Below are positions 1-8,293 of a DNA stretch of 64,000 nt, piece after piece (position 1 is the first letter of the stretch; each line of letters begins with the position of its first letter). Location: NCBI GenBank assembly GCA_021819135.1, contig JAKASE010000002.1, positions 91,053 to 155,052 of the forward strand, in the 5' to 3' direction. The translations under genes were made by a program, and so were the position numbers. The notes beneath the pieces are model-generated. The model saw nothing but the letters and a program-made list of their open reading frames with translations. It did no database searches and was not told the DNA's origin. The DNA comes from Thermoplasmata archaeon (GTDB taxonomy: Archaea; Thermoplasmatota; Thermoplasmata; Lutacidiplasmatales; UBA184).

Positions 1-161
1 GCGCCGAGCGGGCCAGATTCTCGGTAGCCTCCCGGGCATCCGCCCGGATCGGGAGCGCCGGGGTCCGGCGGTCCCCGGCGCGGGTCCGGACGGGGCTTGC
101 GCCAATCGTTCTATTCCGCGCACCAAAATCGATACTCCCCCCCGGGCCGGAAGCGAACTCG
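1..161. other. 5' flank without a recognised gene
   Basis: I see no convincing coding sequence in this stretch. Reading frames that cross it continue through the following gene in other frames and look like by-products of high GC content. A mildly AT-richer patch lies near 106-136 and could hold the promoter of the gene starting at 162, but no clear TATA box stands out. Confidence 0.4.
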
Positions 162-1436
162 ATGTCCGCGACCCGCGAAGGGAGCTCCACCGCTTCCGCA
201 GCCGCCCGTTCCCCTGGTCTCGCGCCGTACCCCGAATTCCCCTCGGCCCCCGTTCCGTCCGGCCCGGCGAGTCCGATCACCCCGTCGGCCGGGACCGATC
301 CGGTCCATGCCCCCACGAAGGTCCCGATCCCGGTCCCGGAGAGCGCGAAGTGGGGCTGGGCCCTGCGACGGCTCTCGGAGTCTGAGGTACGTCTCGAGCC
401 CCCGGTCCCCTCGTCGCCGCCCCGGGTCGGAGACGTCGCCGTGGTGCGCGTGGCCCAGCTCGGGTACCACACCTCTCTGGTCACCACGGACAACCGCAAG
501 CGGCGCATCTACCCCGGGGACCTTCTCGCGGGGGTGTTCGGTCACCGCTACGCGACCGACGCGTACGAGGCCGAGGTGGACGGTACGGAGGACCTGAGCC
601 TGCTGACCGCGGGCGGCATGATCGGCACCGTGCGGTCCCGGCACCGGGGCATGGCGCATCCGACCTCGCTCGAGTTCGTCGGATACCTGGCGGATGCCGA
701 GGGGACCCGAGTGAACCTCAAGGAACGGTTCTTCCGGCCGCCCGCCGGCCCCGTCGGGCCGGCGCACCCGCTCATCGTCGTCGTCGGGACCGGGATGAAC
801 TCGGGGAAGACCACCGTGCTCTCGCAGACGCTGCACGGGCTGAGCCGGCAGGGCCTGCGGGTGGCGGCCGGGAAGCTCACCGGGAGCGTCTCGAACCGCG
901 ATGTCGACGAGATGCGGTCGGCCGACGCCGCCTCGGTCATCGACTTCAGCGACTACGGGTTCCCGTCGACGTACCTCGCGGACCGGACCGAGCTCGCCCA
1001 GCTCTGGGAAGCGATCCTCGCCGAGGGCGCCGAGGGCCACCCCGACCTCCAGCTGATGGAGATCGCCGACGGCGTCCTCCAGCGGGAGACGGCCATGATC
1101 CTCCGGGACGACCGGTTCCGCCGCCGAACGACCGGCGTGATCCTCGCGGCGGACTGTGCGATCTCCGCGCTCGGCGCGGTGGAGGAGCTCCGGGGCCTCG
1201 GGTATACCCTGCTCGGGGTCTCGGGCGCCTTCACCTCGTCCCCCCTCTTCGTCCGGGAGTTCCGCTCGCGCAGCGCGCTCCCGGTGCTGCCCTCGACCGG
1301 CGGCGGCGAGGAGCTGGCCGCGAGCGTTCTCGCCCACCTCTCGATCCCCGCCTGGACCGGCGCCGCGTTCCCGGGCGAGGGTCCGCTCTCCGAGAGCCCG
1401 GTCCGCCCCCACGCTTCCCGGGTGTCGGGGTCGTGA
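162..1436 (+). CDS. P-loop NTPase of MobB/DUF1611-like type
   Basis: A 424-residue protein. The first ~70 residues are Pro/Ser/Ala rich and probably disordered. Around residue 207 the strand HPLIVVVGTGMNSGKTT carries a Walker A motif (GTGMNSGKT), followed by a Rossmann-like region with LQLMEIADGV and TTGVILAADCAIS strands. This resembles the SIMIBI-class P-loop proteins that include MobB and the DUF1611 family; the substrate is unknown. It starts at ATG 162 and is followed after 55 bp by an ABC exporter and then a carboxypeptidase, so it may belong to one export or maturation cluster. The family assignment comes from motif reading only; the presence of an NTPase is firm, the role is not. Confidence 0.6.
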   Translation: MSATREGSSTASAAARSPGLAPYPEFPSAPVPSGPASPITPSAGTDPVHAPTKVPIPVPESAKWGWALRRLSESEVRLEPPVPSSPPRVGDVAVVRVAQLGYHTSLVTTDNRKRRIYPGDLLAGVFGHRYATDAYEAEVDGTEDLSLLTAGGMIGTVRSRHRGMAHPTSLEFVGYLADAEGTRVNLKERFFRPPAGPVGPAHPLIVVVGTGMNSGKTTVLSQTLHGLSRQGLRVAAGKLTGSVSNRDVDEMRSADAASVIDFSDYGFPSTYLADRTELAQLWEAILAEGAEGHPDLQLMEIADGVLQRETAMILRDDRFRRRTTGVILAADCAISALGAVEELRGLGYTLLGVSGAFTSSPLFVREFRSRSALPVLPSTGGGEELAASVLAHLSIPAWTGAAFPGEGPLSESPVRPHASRVSGS

Positions 1437-1491
1437 AGTATCCGCGTCTCCGAGGACCGCACCGAACCCCTCACCCCCCAGCCCGATCCCG

Positions 1492-3285
1492 ATGAACGAG
1501 CCCTCGCGAACCGTGACGGACCCGCCGAAGAGCCCGACGCGGTTCATCTTCCACCATCTCGTCCGGTTCCGCTGGCCGTTCGTCGCGGCCATCCTCTGGT
1601 CGGTCGTCTTCGTCATCGTCCCGATGCAGGTCCCCCTGCTCGCCGGGATGCTGGTCAACGGCCTGATCGGGAACCCGGCCTCGTTCTACGGCCTCATCAC
1701 GCTCACCGGAACGAACGCGATCTTCCAATTCTCGGTCATCGGTCTGGTGGTGGTGGCGGGGGCGTACGGGGCCACCGCCTTCCTGAGGGCCTCCTCCGTC
1801 GCGGAGCTCGGGCGCACGTTCGTCCGAGAACAGCGGAAGGACCTGATCCGCAAGCTCGACCGCAGCCCGATCGCCTTCCACCAGCGGCTCGGCTCGGGCG
1901 AGCTGCTGAGCCGGATGATCTCCGATACGGAATCCACCCGGATGTTCGTCACGCAGGTCTTCTTCAACACCGTCCAGAACGCGGTGCGCGTGGCGTACCC
2001 CGTCGTGGTGCTGGTCCTGATCGATCCCTGGGTCGCCCTCGCCGCGGTCGCGATCCTTCCGTTCGAGTGGATCATCTCCCGGTACCTCCAGGCGCGGCTC
2101 CGGCTCGCTTCCCGTACCGCCCGGGCCACGAAGGGACGCCTCACCGGCGCGGTGGTGGAGAATCTGGAGGGGATCGAGACGATCCAGACGTCGAACGCGG
2201 AGGAATCCGCGATCGGTCGCGTGGCCGACGAGGCGGATCGGCTCGCGGCCGACGAGATCCGGGTCCGCAGCTACTTCGGCATGATCAACGGAACGACATG
2301 GACGCTCACGTCGATCGGCGTCGCCATCGCCTGGGGTATCGGCGGGTGGCAGGTGCTCCAGGGCGCGCTCACCGTGGGAGCCCTCGTGGCGGTCACCGGC
2401 TACGCGGCGCTGCTCTACCTGCCGATGCAGGGGTTCACGTCCACCGCGAACACCTACCAGAACGGGGTGGTCGCGTTCGAGCGGATCCGGGAGGTGCTCG
2501 ACGCGCCGAACCCGCTCGAGGGGGACCCCTCGGCCCCTCCCCTCAGGGTATCCGCCGGGCGTATCGAGTTCGAGGATGTCTCGTTCGCCTACGGGCTCGA
2601 GTGGAGGCTCATCGGCGTCGATGTCGCGATCCCCGCGCGGCGCCTCACGGTGCTGGTCGGCGCGAACGGTTCCGGCAAGAGCACGGCCCTGAAGCTCATC
2701 TCCCGACTCTACGACCCCACGGCCGGGCGGGTCCTGATCGACGGACAGGACATCCGTTCCGTCAGCCTGGGCTCCGTTCGTTCCCAGGTGGCGGTGGTTC
2801 CCCAGTCGCCGATGGTCTTCTCCGGGACCGTCGCCGACAACATCCGCTTCGGGCAGGGCGGGGTCTCCGACCGGGACGTCGCACGGGCCGCCGAGATCGC
2901 CGGCGCCGCTCCGTTTATCGAGCAGTGGCCCGAGCGATACGCGACCCGGCTCGGCCCGGGCGGGCCACGCCTGTCGGGCGGCGAGGTCCAGCGGATCGCG
3001 ATCGCTCGCGCGCTCGTTCGACGGCCTCGCATCCTGCTGCTCGACGAAGCGAACTCCGCCCTCGACCGAGAGTCGGAGTCGCGACTGATCGGCCACCTCG
3101 CGACGTTGCGGGGCGAGACGACGGTCGTGATGGTCGCCCACCACCTCGAGGGGGTGCTCGAGCACGCCGACCACGTGATCCGGCTCGACGGCGGACGGAT
3201 CGTCCCATCGAGAGATCCCGCCGGGGACGGTCGAACCGAACTCTTCTCCCGCGGGGTCGGGGCCCGGGGGGTCGGGACGTCATGA
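1492..3285 (+). CDS. ABC transporter, fused permease and ATP-binding domains
   Basis: A 597-residue half-transporter of the exporter type. Residues ~25-330 form a six-helix transmembrane domain; residues ~355-590 form the nucleotide-binding domain with Walker A GANGSGKST, Q-loop region, signature LSGGEVQRIAIARAL, Walker B ILLLDEANSALD and H-loop VAHH. Such proteins dimerise and export lipids, drugs or peptides across the cytoplasmic membrane. I chose ATG 1492 because a typical N-terminus (FIFHHLVRFRWPFVAAIL) follows shortly; longer readings run inside the previous gene. Its stop overlaps the start of the M14 peptidase gene (ATGA), indicating translational coupling and a link between export and peptide trimming. 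Substrate unknown. Confidence 0.9.
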   Translation: MNEPSRTVTDPPKSPTRFIFHHLVRFRWPFVAAILWSVVFVIVPMQVPLLAGMLVNGLIGNPASFYGLITLTGTNAIFQFSVIGLVVVAGAYGATAFLRASSVAELGRTFVREQRKDLIRKLDRSPIAFHQRLGSGELLSRMISDTESTRMFVTQVFFNTVQNAVRVAYPVVVLVLIDPWVALAAVAILPFEWIISRYLQARLRLASRTARATKGRLTGAVVENLEGIETIQTSNAEESAIGRVADEADRLAADEIRVRSYFGMINGTTWTLTSIGVAIAWGIGGWQVLQGALTVGALVAVTGYAALLYLPMQGFTSTANTYQNGVVAFERIREVLDAPNPLEGDPSAPPLRVSAGRIEFEDVSFAYGLEWRLIGVDVAIPARRLTVLVGANGSGKSTALKLISRLYDPTAGRVLIDGQDIRSVSLGSVRSQVAVVPQSPMVFSGTVADNIRFGQGGVSDRDVARAAEIAGAAPFIEQWPERYATRLGPGGPRLSGGEVQRIAIARALVRRPRILLLDEANSALDRESESRLIGHLATLRGETTVVMVAHHLEGVLEHADHVIRLDGGRIVPSRDPAGDGRTELFSRGVGARGVGTS

Positions 3286-4901
3286 TCGTCGACCCCCCCC
3301 GGCCGTCCGCGCTTTGGACACCGGGGCCGTCCCTCCTGCGCCCTATCCCCGAGTCATCCCCCGCCGAGGGCCGAACGGTCCCGATCGGACGGACCGCCCT
3401 TAGCCGACCGATCGAGGTGAGCGTCGCCGGTGACCCGCGCTCGCGGCTACGACTCCTCGTCCTCGCGGGCCAGCACGGCGACGAGGCCCGGGGACGCGTC
3501 GCGGCCCGGCGTTGGTGGACCGAGCCCGACCGGCTCGAACCGGTGGATGGGACCGGTCTCGAACGGGCCGTCCTCGTCGACGCGAATCCGGACGGCTCGG
3601 CCGGTCGCACCCGGACGAACGCCGCCGGCATCGACCTCAACCGGGACCACCGCGCGCTGCGGGCACCGGAGACCCAGGCAATCCACCGGTTCATCCGGGA
3701 GTTCCGTCCCCACCTGGTCGTCGATGTCCACAACTACCCCGCCCGCCGGCGTATCCTGCTGGACCGCGGGTGGACGATCGACGAGTACGTCCGGCTCGCC
3801 GGGCCGACGCACCCGGCGGTCCGAACGGCGCTCTCGTCCGAGGAGACCGAGGACCTCTTCCGGTCGGTCACCTCCGACCTCCGCGTCCGCGGGTACTCGA
3901 GCTCGCCGTACCTTCTCTACCGCCGGACCGGTCGGCTGCGCCCGAGCACCGTCGGGACCCGGGACGCGCGCAACGCGATCGCGCTGCGATACGGAGTACC
4001 GACGGTCCTTCTCGAGGGGCGAGACCCCGGCCGAGACGGGACGGCCGACGATTTCGAGCGTACCGTGGCGGCCCAGCTCGAGGCCCTGCGCGCGATCGAG
4101 CGGTGGATCCTCACGCATCGTCGTCCGCTCCTCCGAGGCCCGCCGATCCCCGAGGTCGGAGAGCCCGTTCCCGTGCGCGGGAGCTGGGTCGACGAGGGGA
4201 TGGGGCTCACCGTCTCCCTTCGGAACCTCGGGACGGGCCGTGCCGAACCGGTCTCGTGGGCGGCGTACGCGGGCACCCTACGGGTCCGCCGATCGGTACC
4301 GCTCCCCCGGGCATACGCCGTGCGCCCCGACAGTCGAACCCGGCTCGAGTGGCTGCGACGTCATGATTTCGAGGGAGAGGTCGTTCCGTACTCCCGGGTC
4401 GCCCGGGTCGAGCCGGTGGCAAGCGGAGTCGCAGCGCACCCGACCCCATCGCCATCGCCTTCGGGAACCGCTCCTCCGTTCCCCGTGGCCCGGGACCTCG
4501 AAGGGTACGTGGTGTACAGCACCTTGCAGCGCGGCGGGCGTGCGCTCGCGGTCTGGTGCGAGCGTCAGGCGTTCCCCTCGGTCCGCTCCGAAGACGCGGC
4601 CCCAGAGGACGGGGTACCGGGGGACGTTTGGAGGGTCCTCTCCTGGGAAGATCCTCTCCCGCGCTCGGTCCGGGGATTCCTGGTCGGGATGTCCCCCGGC
4701 ACCGACCTCGGGGGCGCCGTGGCACCGTCTCCATCACCTCGCGTTGGGCCATCCGCCTTCCCGGGGACGCTGCCGGTTCCAGAGGCGACGGACCCGACCG
4801 GTCGGAGGGACACGGTACCGCAGGCACGGCTCATCCGCCCCCGGACGGCTCCACCGACCGGGCGGGGGGACCTTGCGGTCGACGCCCCCCGGGCTAAGTA
4901 G
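3282..4901 (+). CDS. M14-family zinc carboxypeptidase-like protein
   Basis: A 539-residue protein whose residues ~50-280 match the M14 metallopeptidase fold. The zinc ligands are visible: H and E in LAGQHGDEARG and a second His in VVDVHNYP. The substrate-binding NPDG and the asparagine-arginine pair (GIDLNRDH) are present, and LLEGRDPGRDG probably supplies the catalytic Glu. The C-terminal ~250 residues are a poorly conserved, Pro/Arg-rich extension. M14 enzymes remove C-terminal residues or process peptidoglycan-like amides. The start ATG overlaps the stop of the ABC exporter by 4 bp. No signal peptide is evident, so it probably acts in the cytoplasm. The enzyme class is likely; the substrate is unknown. 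Confidence 0.75.
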   Translation: MIVDPPRPSALWTPGPSLLRPIPESSPAEGRTVPIGRTALSRPIEVSVAGDPRSRLRLLVLAGQHGDEARGRVAARRWWTEPDRLEPVDGTGLERAVLVDANPDGSAGRTRTNAAGIDLNRDHRALRAPETQAIHRFIREFRPHLVVDVHNYPARRRILLDRGWTIDEYVRLAGPTHPAVRTALSSEETEDLFRSVTSDLRVRGYSSSPYLLYRRTGRLRPSTVGTRDARNAIALRYGVPTVLLEGRDPGRDGTADDFERTVAAQLEALRAIERWILTHRRPLLRGPPIPEVGEPVPVRGSWVDEGMGLTVSLRNLGTGRAEPVSWAAYAGTLRVRRSVPLPRAYAVRPDSRTRLEWLRRHDFEGEVVPYSRVARVEPVASGVAAHPTPSPSPSGTAPPFPVARDLEGYVVYSTLQRGGRALAVWCERQAFPSVRSEDAAPEDGVPGDVWRVLSWEDPLPRSVRGFLVGMSPGTDLGGAVAPSPSPRVGPSAFPGTLPVPEATDPTGRRDTVPQARLIRPRTAPPTGRGDLAVDAPRAK

Positions 4902-4942
4902 GGCGGATCGCGTTCCCCCGCGACCGGGAACCGGAGGAGAAC

Positions 4943-5242
4943 GTGGAGCTCGACGAGGTGGTCCTTTCGGTGATCCTGCTCGTGCTCGCCGGCTCGATGG
5001 CCACCGTCTCCTTTGCCGCGCGGCGAGAGTACCTCGACCCCCGGTTCGTCGCGGTGGGGCTCGGCCTCGTGCTGCTCAGCGTCGTCGGCGCGACCTCGCT
5101 CTTCTCGGCCCTGTTCCCCGACGCCGAACCGGCGGTCGATATCGGGATCGTGCCGCTCGCGCTCCTGGTCCTGGTGGCGGTGATGCTGAACCTGCCGGTG
5201 TTCCTGCGGTTCCCTCAGTCGCGCCGCCGCGACCATGACTGA
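4943..5242 (+). CDS. small membrane protein, about three helices
   Basis: A 99-residue hydrophobic protein. Three segments could span the membrane: around residues 4-25, 38-58 and 68-88, with a short Arg-rich C-terminus. A good ribosome-binding site (GGAGGA at 4933-4938) precedes the GTG start at 4943, which decides the start. It overlaps the next regulator gene by 8 bp, so the two are likely cotranslated; the membrane protein might sense a signal for the regulator, but this is inference. No family recognised. Confidence 0.65.
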   Translation: MELDEVVLSVILLVLAGSMATVSFAARREYLDPRFVAVGLGLVLLSVVGATSLFSALFPDAEPAVDIGIVPLALLVLVAVMLNLPVFLRFPQSRRRDHD

Positions 5243-5765
5243 GGTCCTGCAGCTCGAGACGCGCCAGCGGATCTTCGGGGTCGTTCGCAAGAACCCCGGG
5301 TTCAGCGCGCGAGAGGTCCAGCGGCAGCTCGGGCTCGGTTGGGGAGAGACCGCCTATCACCTCGACCGCATGGCGGAGGCGGGGGTCCTCCGTCGCGAGC
5401 GCGCTCCGAACCGGGACTTCTACTTCGCCTCGGAGGTCACCTGGGACGACCGTCGGTATCTCGTCTTCCTGAGAGGAGAAGCGACCCGGAGCATCCTGCT
5501 TGCTCTCATCGAGAACCCCGGCCTCTCCCCCGCCGACCTCGCCGAAAAGCTGGGGATCGCGAGGTCGACGGTCTACTTTCACCTGACCCGGCTCGTGCGG
5601 GGGGGTCTCCTCGAGGGACGGCTCGACAACGCGACGCGACGCTACCGCGTGGCGCAGCCCGAGCAGGCGATCCGGCTCTTGCGCACCTACCGGGAGAACT
5701 TCGGGGAGGAGATCGTCAGTCGGTTCGCGGAGATCTTCGGGGCGATCTTCCCGGAAGCCGAGTGA
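5235..5765 (+). CDS. tandem winged-helix transcriptional regulator
   Basis: A 176-residue protein with two winged-helix domains: residues ~5-60 (NPGFSAREVQRQLGLGWGETAYHLDRM) and ~80-140 (NPGLSPADLAEKLGIARSTVYFHLTRL). Both have the helix-turn-helix and a basic wing of ArsR/MarR-like proteins. Tandem winged-helix proteins of this kind are common in Thermoplasmatota and usually repress neighbouring genes. It overlaps the preceding small membrane protein by 8 bp and closes the cluster that starts with the P-loop NTPase. The ligand is unknown; no Cys or His cluster for metal sensing is seen. Confidence 0.8.
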   Translation: MTEVLQLETRQRIFGVVRKNPGFSAREVQRQLGLGWGETAYHLDRMAEAGVLRRERAPNRDFYFASEVTWDDRRYLVFLRGEATRSILLALIENPGLSPADLAEKLGIARSTVYFHLTRLVRGGLLEGRLDNATRRYRVAQPEQAIRLLRTYRENFGEEIVSRFAEIFGAIFPEAE

Positions 5766-5913
5766 TCGGCGCCCCCCGGATCACCCCGGTCCGCGCACGG
5801 CGGGTCCGGCGGAGGACAGCCGGGGCGGCGATCGCCGCCGTAAGTTCATGGGCAGTCGTGGGTCCGGTCACCGCTCGGTCTATGGGCGTCGCGTGATCCT
5901 CCCCGGACGGCCA

Positions 5914-5986
5914 TGGGCCGAGGCGGAATCGAACCGCCGATCTCCGCGTTGTAAGCGCGGCGTCTTCACCACTAGACTACCGGCCC
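5914..5986 (-). tRNA. tRNA-Val(UAC)
   Basis: A 73-nt cloverleaf on the minus strand. The 7-bp acceptor (GGGCCGG with TCGGCCC, one G-U pair), D arm, anticodon stem CCGCG/CGCGG with loop CTTACAA (anticodon UAC, valine) and T arm GGCGG-TTCGATT-CCGCC are all intact. The discriminator is A and CCA is not encoded. No intron. The 5' 15 nt overlap the 3' end of the archaeosine synthase gene on the same strand, and position 15 is G, the site that archaeal enzymes convert to archaeosine. Confidence 0.95.
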
Positions 5987-7834
5987 GTCGTCGGGGAGAG
6001 GCTCCTCCGTCATGGGAGTGTCGGTCGGCCGGGCGAGCCGGTGGCGGACCCGGACCGCGAGACCCCGGCCGAGCTCCGTCATGAGCGGTCCGGGCAGGAC
6101 CGCCTCGCCCACCCCCGCGAGCGCCTCCTCCCGCAGGAGAACGACGGAGTCGCCGATCCGGATCGACCGGTCGGCGTCCCGTACCCCCGGCGCGAACAGG
6201 TCCCCGGTGAGCGGCAGGGATGGATCGACGCGGACGGCGAGGGGGTACGGAGCCCCGATGCGCCGGGCCCCGGCGATGGTGAGGTGGAAGAGCCCCCGTT
6301 CCTCCCGGACGGTGGCGAGGTCGGTCCGGCCGTCGGTGAGCCGCTGGAACCACGGCCGGCCGGCGAGGCGCGGGGTCGGGGTGAAGAGCCGGTCGGCGAA
6401 GGCGCGGCCGAACTGAACGCTCGCGAGCTCGTGGAGCTCCTCGCGGACGACCGCGAGCGGCCCTCCCGCGACGGGTGCGACGCTGCTCAGCGCCTCCGTA
6501 GCCGCCGAGCGGAGGAGCCCGAGCGCCTCGGAAGAGGTGGTGCGTCCGTCGGAGAGGGTCCATCGTGTCGTTCCGTCTCGGGGCGCGAGGTCCCGGAGGA
6601 AGGCGTACTCCTCGGGATCGAGATGGGCGATCACCGAACGGTACGCGCCGGTCCGCAGGAGGTGCTCGAGACCGGCCCGCACGAGCTCCCGTTCGCTCTC
6701 CGTCCACTCGCCCGTGACCGGGATGTCGTACTGGCGGGCCGGCGGCACGTCCTCGAGCTCGCGGGGGACGAGCCCGATCGGCGAGCTCACCGAAACGACG
6801 TGCACCCGTTCGAGCGGGGCGAGCCCCTCCAGGGCGGAGGCGAACCGTCGATGCGACCGGGACCGCCGATACGGCTTGGTCTTCGAGCAGGGAACGAGCA
6901 GGAGGACCGATTTCGACGGCGGGGGGCGGTACCGCTCGAGGAGCCGGGCCCGGAACCGGACCATCTCGGGTCGCCGGTGAGACTCGGCGATCGCGTAGGC
7001 CCGGGTCGGGCCCCCCGACACCGGGGTCCGCTCCTCGAACGGGCCGGCAAGGTCCCGGTCGGCGTACCGGAGCATCTCGGCGAGAGCCGGCTCGGCGACC
7101 AGGCGGGACTCGACCCGTTCCCGCAGTCGCCCGACCCGAATCGCGGCGCGCGTCTCGGCGAGCTCCCGCTCGTAGGCCCACCGGACGTGGTCGACCAGCG
7201 ACCCGGGGGGGTCGGCCCGGCACGCCGGGCACAGGCACCCCCGCTCCCGGAGGAAGCCGGCACGGTCGACCGGTCCGAGGGCCGGGTCGAAAAACTCCCC
7301 GTCGACCGCACGGAGCTCCCCTTCGGTGGTGTCGACGAGGTCGACGCCTGCGAAGACGAGGAAAGGGATCCGGTGCGGCAGGGCGACCCGAGGGGCCCAC
7401 AGGAGGGGAGCCGCCCCGAACGCCGCGCGTACGTCGCGGACCGCCTCGACGAACGGTCGGCCGTCGTTCCATAGCGCCCGGGCGTTCCCGAGGACGAGGA
7501 GCGTCGGCCGCTCGGCGCGCGCCCGCTCGGCGGCCGCCCGGTCGAACGGCGCGTGGACCAGGAGCGCCCCCTCGCCGACCGCGTGGATCCCGGCCCCGGT
7601 CCCGACGATCTCGGGGGCGAGGACCGGGATGCGGAGGTCGACCTCGGCTCCCTCGGTGGCGATCACGAGGTGCCGGGTCCCGGCCGGAGCGTCCGCCCGA
7701 CGGACCGAGAGGCCCGGAGCGGGCAGGCCCCCGACCGAGTCGCGGAGGAGGGCGGGAACCTCGAGCGAGAGCGGGCCGAGCGACGCGGTGCCGAGCAGGG
7801 CGAGCCCCTCCCCGGCCGTGACGGTCCTCGGCAC
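5972..7834 (-). CDS. arcS: archaeosine synthase alpha subunit (TgtA2/ArcS type)
   Basis: A 620-residue protein. The N-terminal half resembles a degenerate tRNA-guanine transglycosylase domain with a Cys cluster near residue 200 (GCLCPACRADPPGS). The middle has the diagnostic LLLVPCSKTKPY motif of ArcS, around residue 333. The C-terminal ~75 residues read as a PUA RNA-binding domain (residues ~530-600). ArcS converts preQ0 at position 15 of tRNA to archaeosine, using an amino-acid nitrogen donor. Start GTG 7834. The stop codon lies inside the tRNA-Val gene: its TAG is bases 13-15 of that tRNA. The length and motif order agree with euryarchaeal ArcS, so the call is strong. Confidence 0.88.
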   Translation of the reverse strand: MPRTVTAGEGLALLGTASLGPLSLEVPALLRDSVGGLPAPGLSVRRADAPAGTRHLVIATEGAEVDLRIPVLAPEIVGTGAGIHAVGEGALLVHAPFDRAAAERARAERPTLLVLGNARALWNDGRPFVEAVRDVRAAFGAAPLLWAPRVALPHRIPFLVFAGVDLVDTTEGELRAVDGEFFDPALGPVDRAGFLRERGCLCPACRADPPGSLVDHVRWAYERELAETRAAIRVGRLRERVESRLVAEPALAEMLRYADRDLAGPFEERTPVSGGPTRAYAIAESHRRPEMVRFRARLLERYRPPPSKSVLLLVPCSKTKPYRRSRSHRRFASALEGLAPLERVHVVSVSSPIGLVPRELEDVPPARQYDIPVTGEWTESERELVRAGLEHLLRTGAYRSVIAHLDPEEYAFLRDLAPRDGTTRWTLSDGRTTSSEALGLLRSAATEALSSVAPVAGGPLAVVREELHELASVQFGRAFADRLFTPTPRLAGRPWFQRLTDGRTDLATVREERGLFHLTIAGARRIGAPYPLAVRVDPSLPLTGDLFAPGVRDADRSIRIGDSVVLLREEALAGVGEAVLPGPLMTELGRGLAVRVRHRLARPTDTPMTEEPLPDDGPVV

Positions 7835-7870
7835 GATGCTCCGATCTCCCTGAAACTGCGGCCGGACCGT

Positions 7871-8227
7871 TCAGTCGCCGGCCGCGCCCTTCGTCGCCTT
7901 GCGCCGGGGTGGGCTCGCGGTCGGCGCCGGCGGGAAGAGCGCGGCCCACGCCGCGATCAGCGCCTCGCGTCGTTCGGCGCCGGCGTCGGTCCGGCCCCGC
8001 CTCCCGATGAGCGGGTCGTGGGTCTCCCGCACGTCCCGAAGGAAGCCGGCCGGATCGGTGCTCGCGCGTTCGAAGCCGAAGAGGATCAGCTCCCGGAGGA
8101 AGCTCGACCGGCCTCTCCAGCCGATGCGCCGACGGACCGCGGGGTTCAGATGCCGCTTCGCGAGCCGCCAGACCTCGTTCGTCGTCCGGTAGTCCCGGGC
8201 CGAGAGTCCGATCATCACCTGAGGCAT
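7871..8227 (-). CDS. small basic protein of unknown function
   Basis: A 118-residue, Arg-rich protein with no recognised domain. Residues 1-60 look helical (RDYRTTNEVWRLAKRHLNPAVRRR, then SSFLRELILFGFERA); the C-terminal 20 residues are Lys/Arg/Pro rich. The composition suggests nucleic-acid binding, but this is inference. It starts at ATG 8227 and lies 36 bp upstream of arcS in the same direction, so it may be cotranscribed with tRNA-modification genes. A second in-frame ATG four codons downstream is an alternative start. Confidence 0.5.
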   Translation of the reverse strand: MPQVMIGLSARDYRTTNEVWRLAKRHLNPAVRRRIGWRGRSSFLRELILFGFERASTDPAGFLRDVRETHDPLIGRRGRTDAGAERREALIAAWAALFPPAPTASPPRRKATKGAAGD

Positions 8228-8293
8228 GGGATCCGGCGGGTCACGTCCCCCGCTCCTTTCTAGCTATCTCTCCCGCCGGCGCGACCCCCGCGC

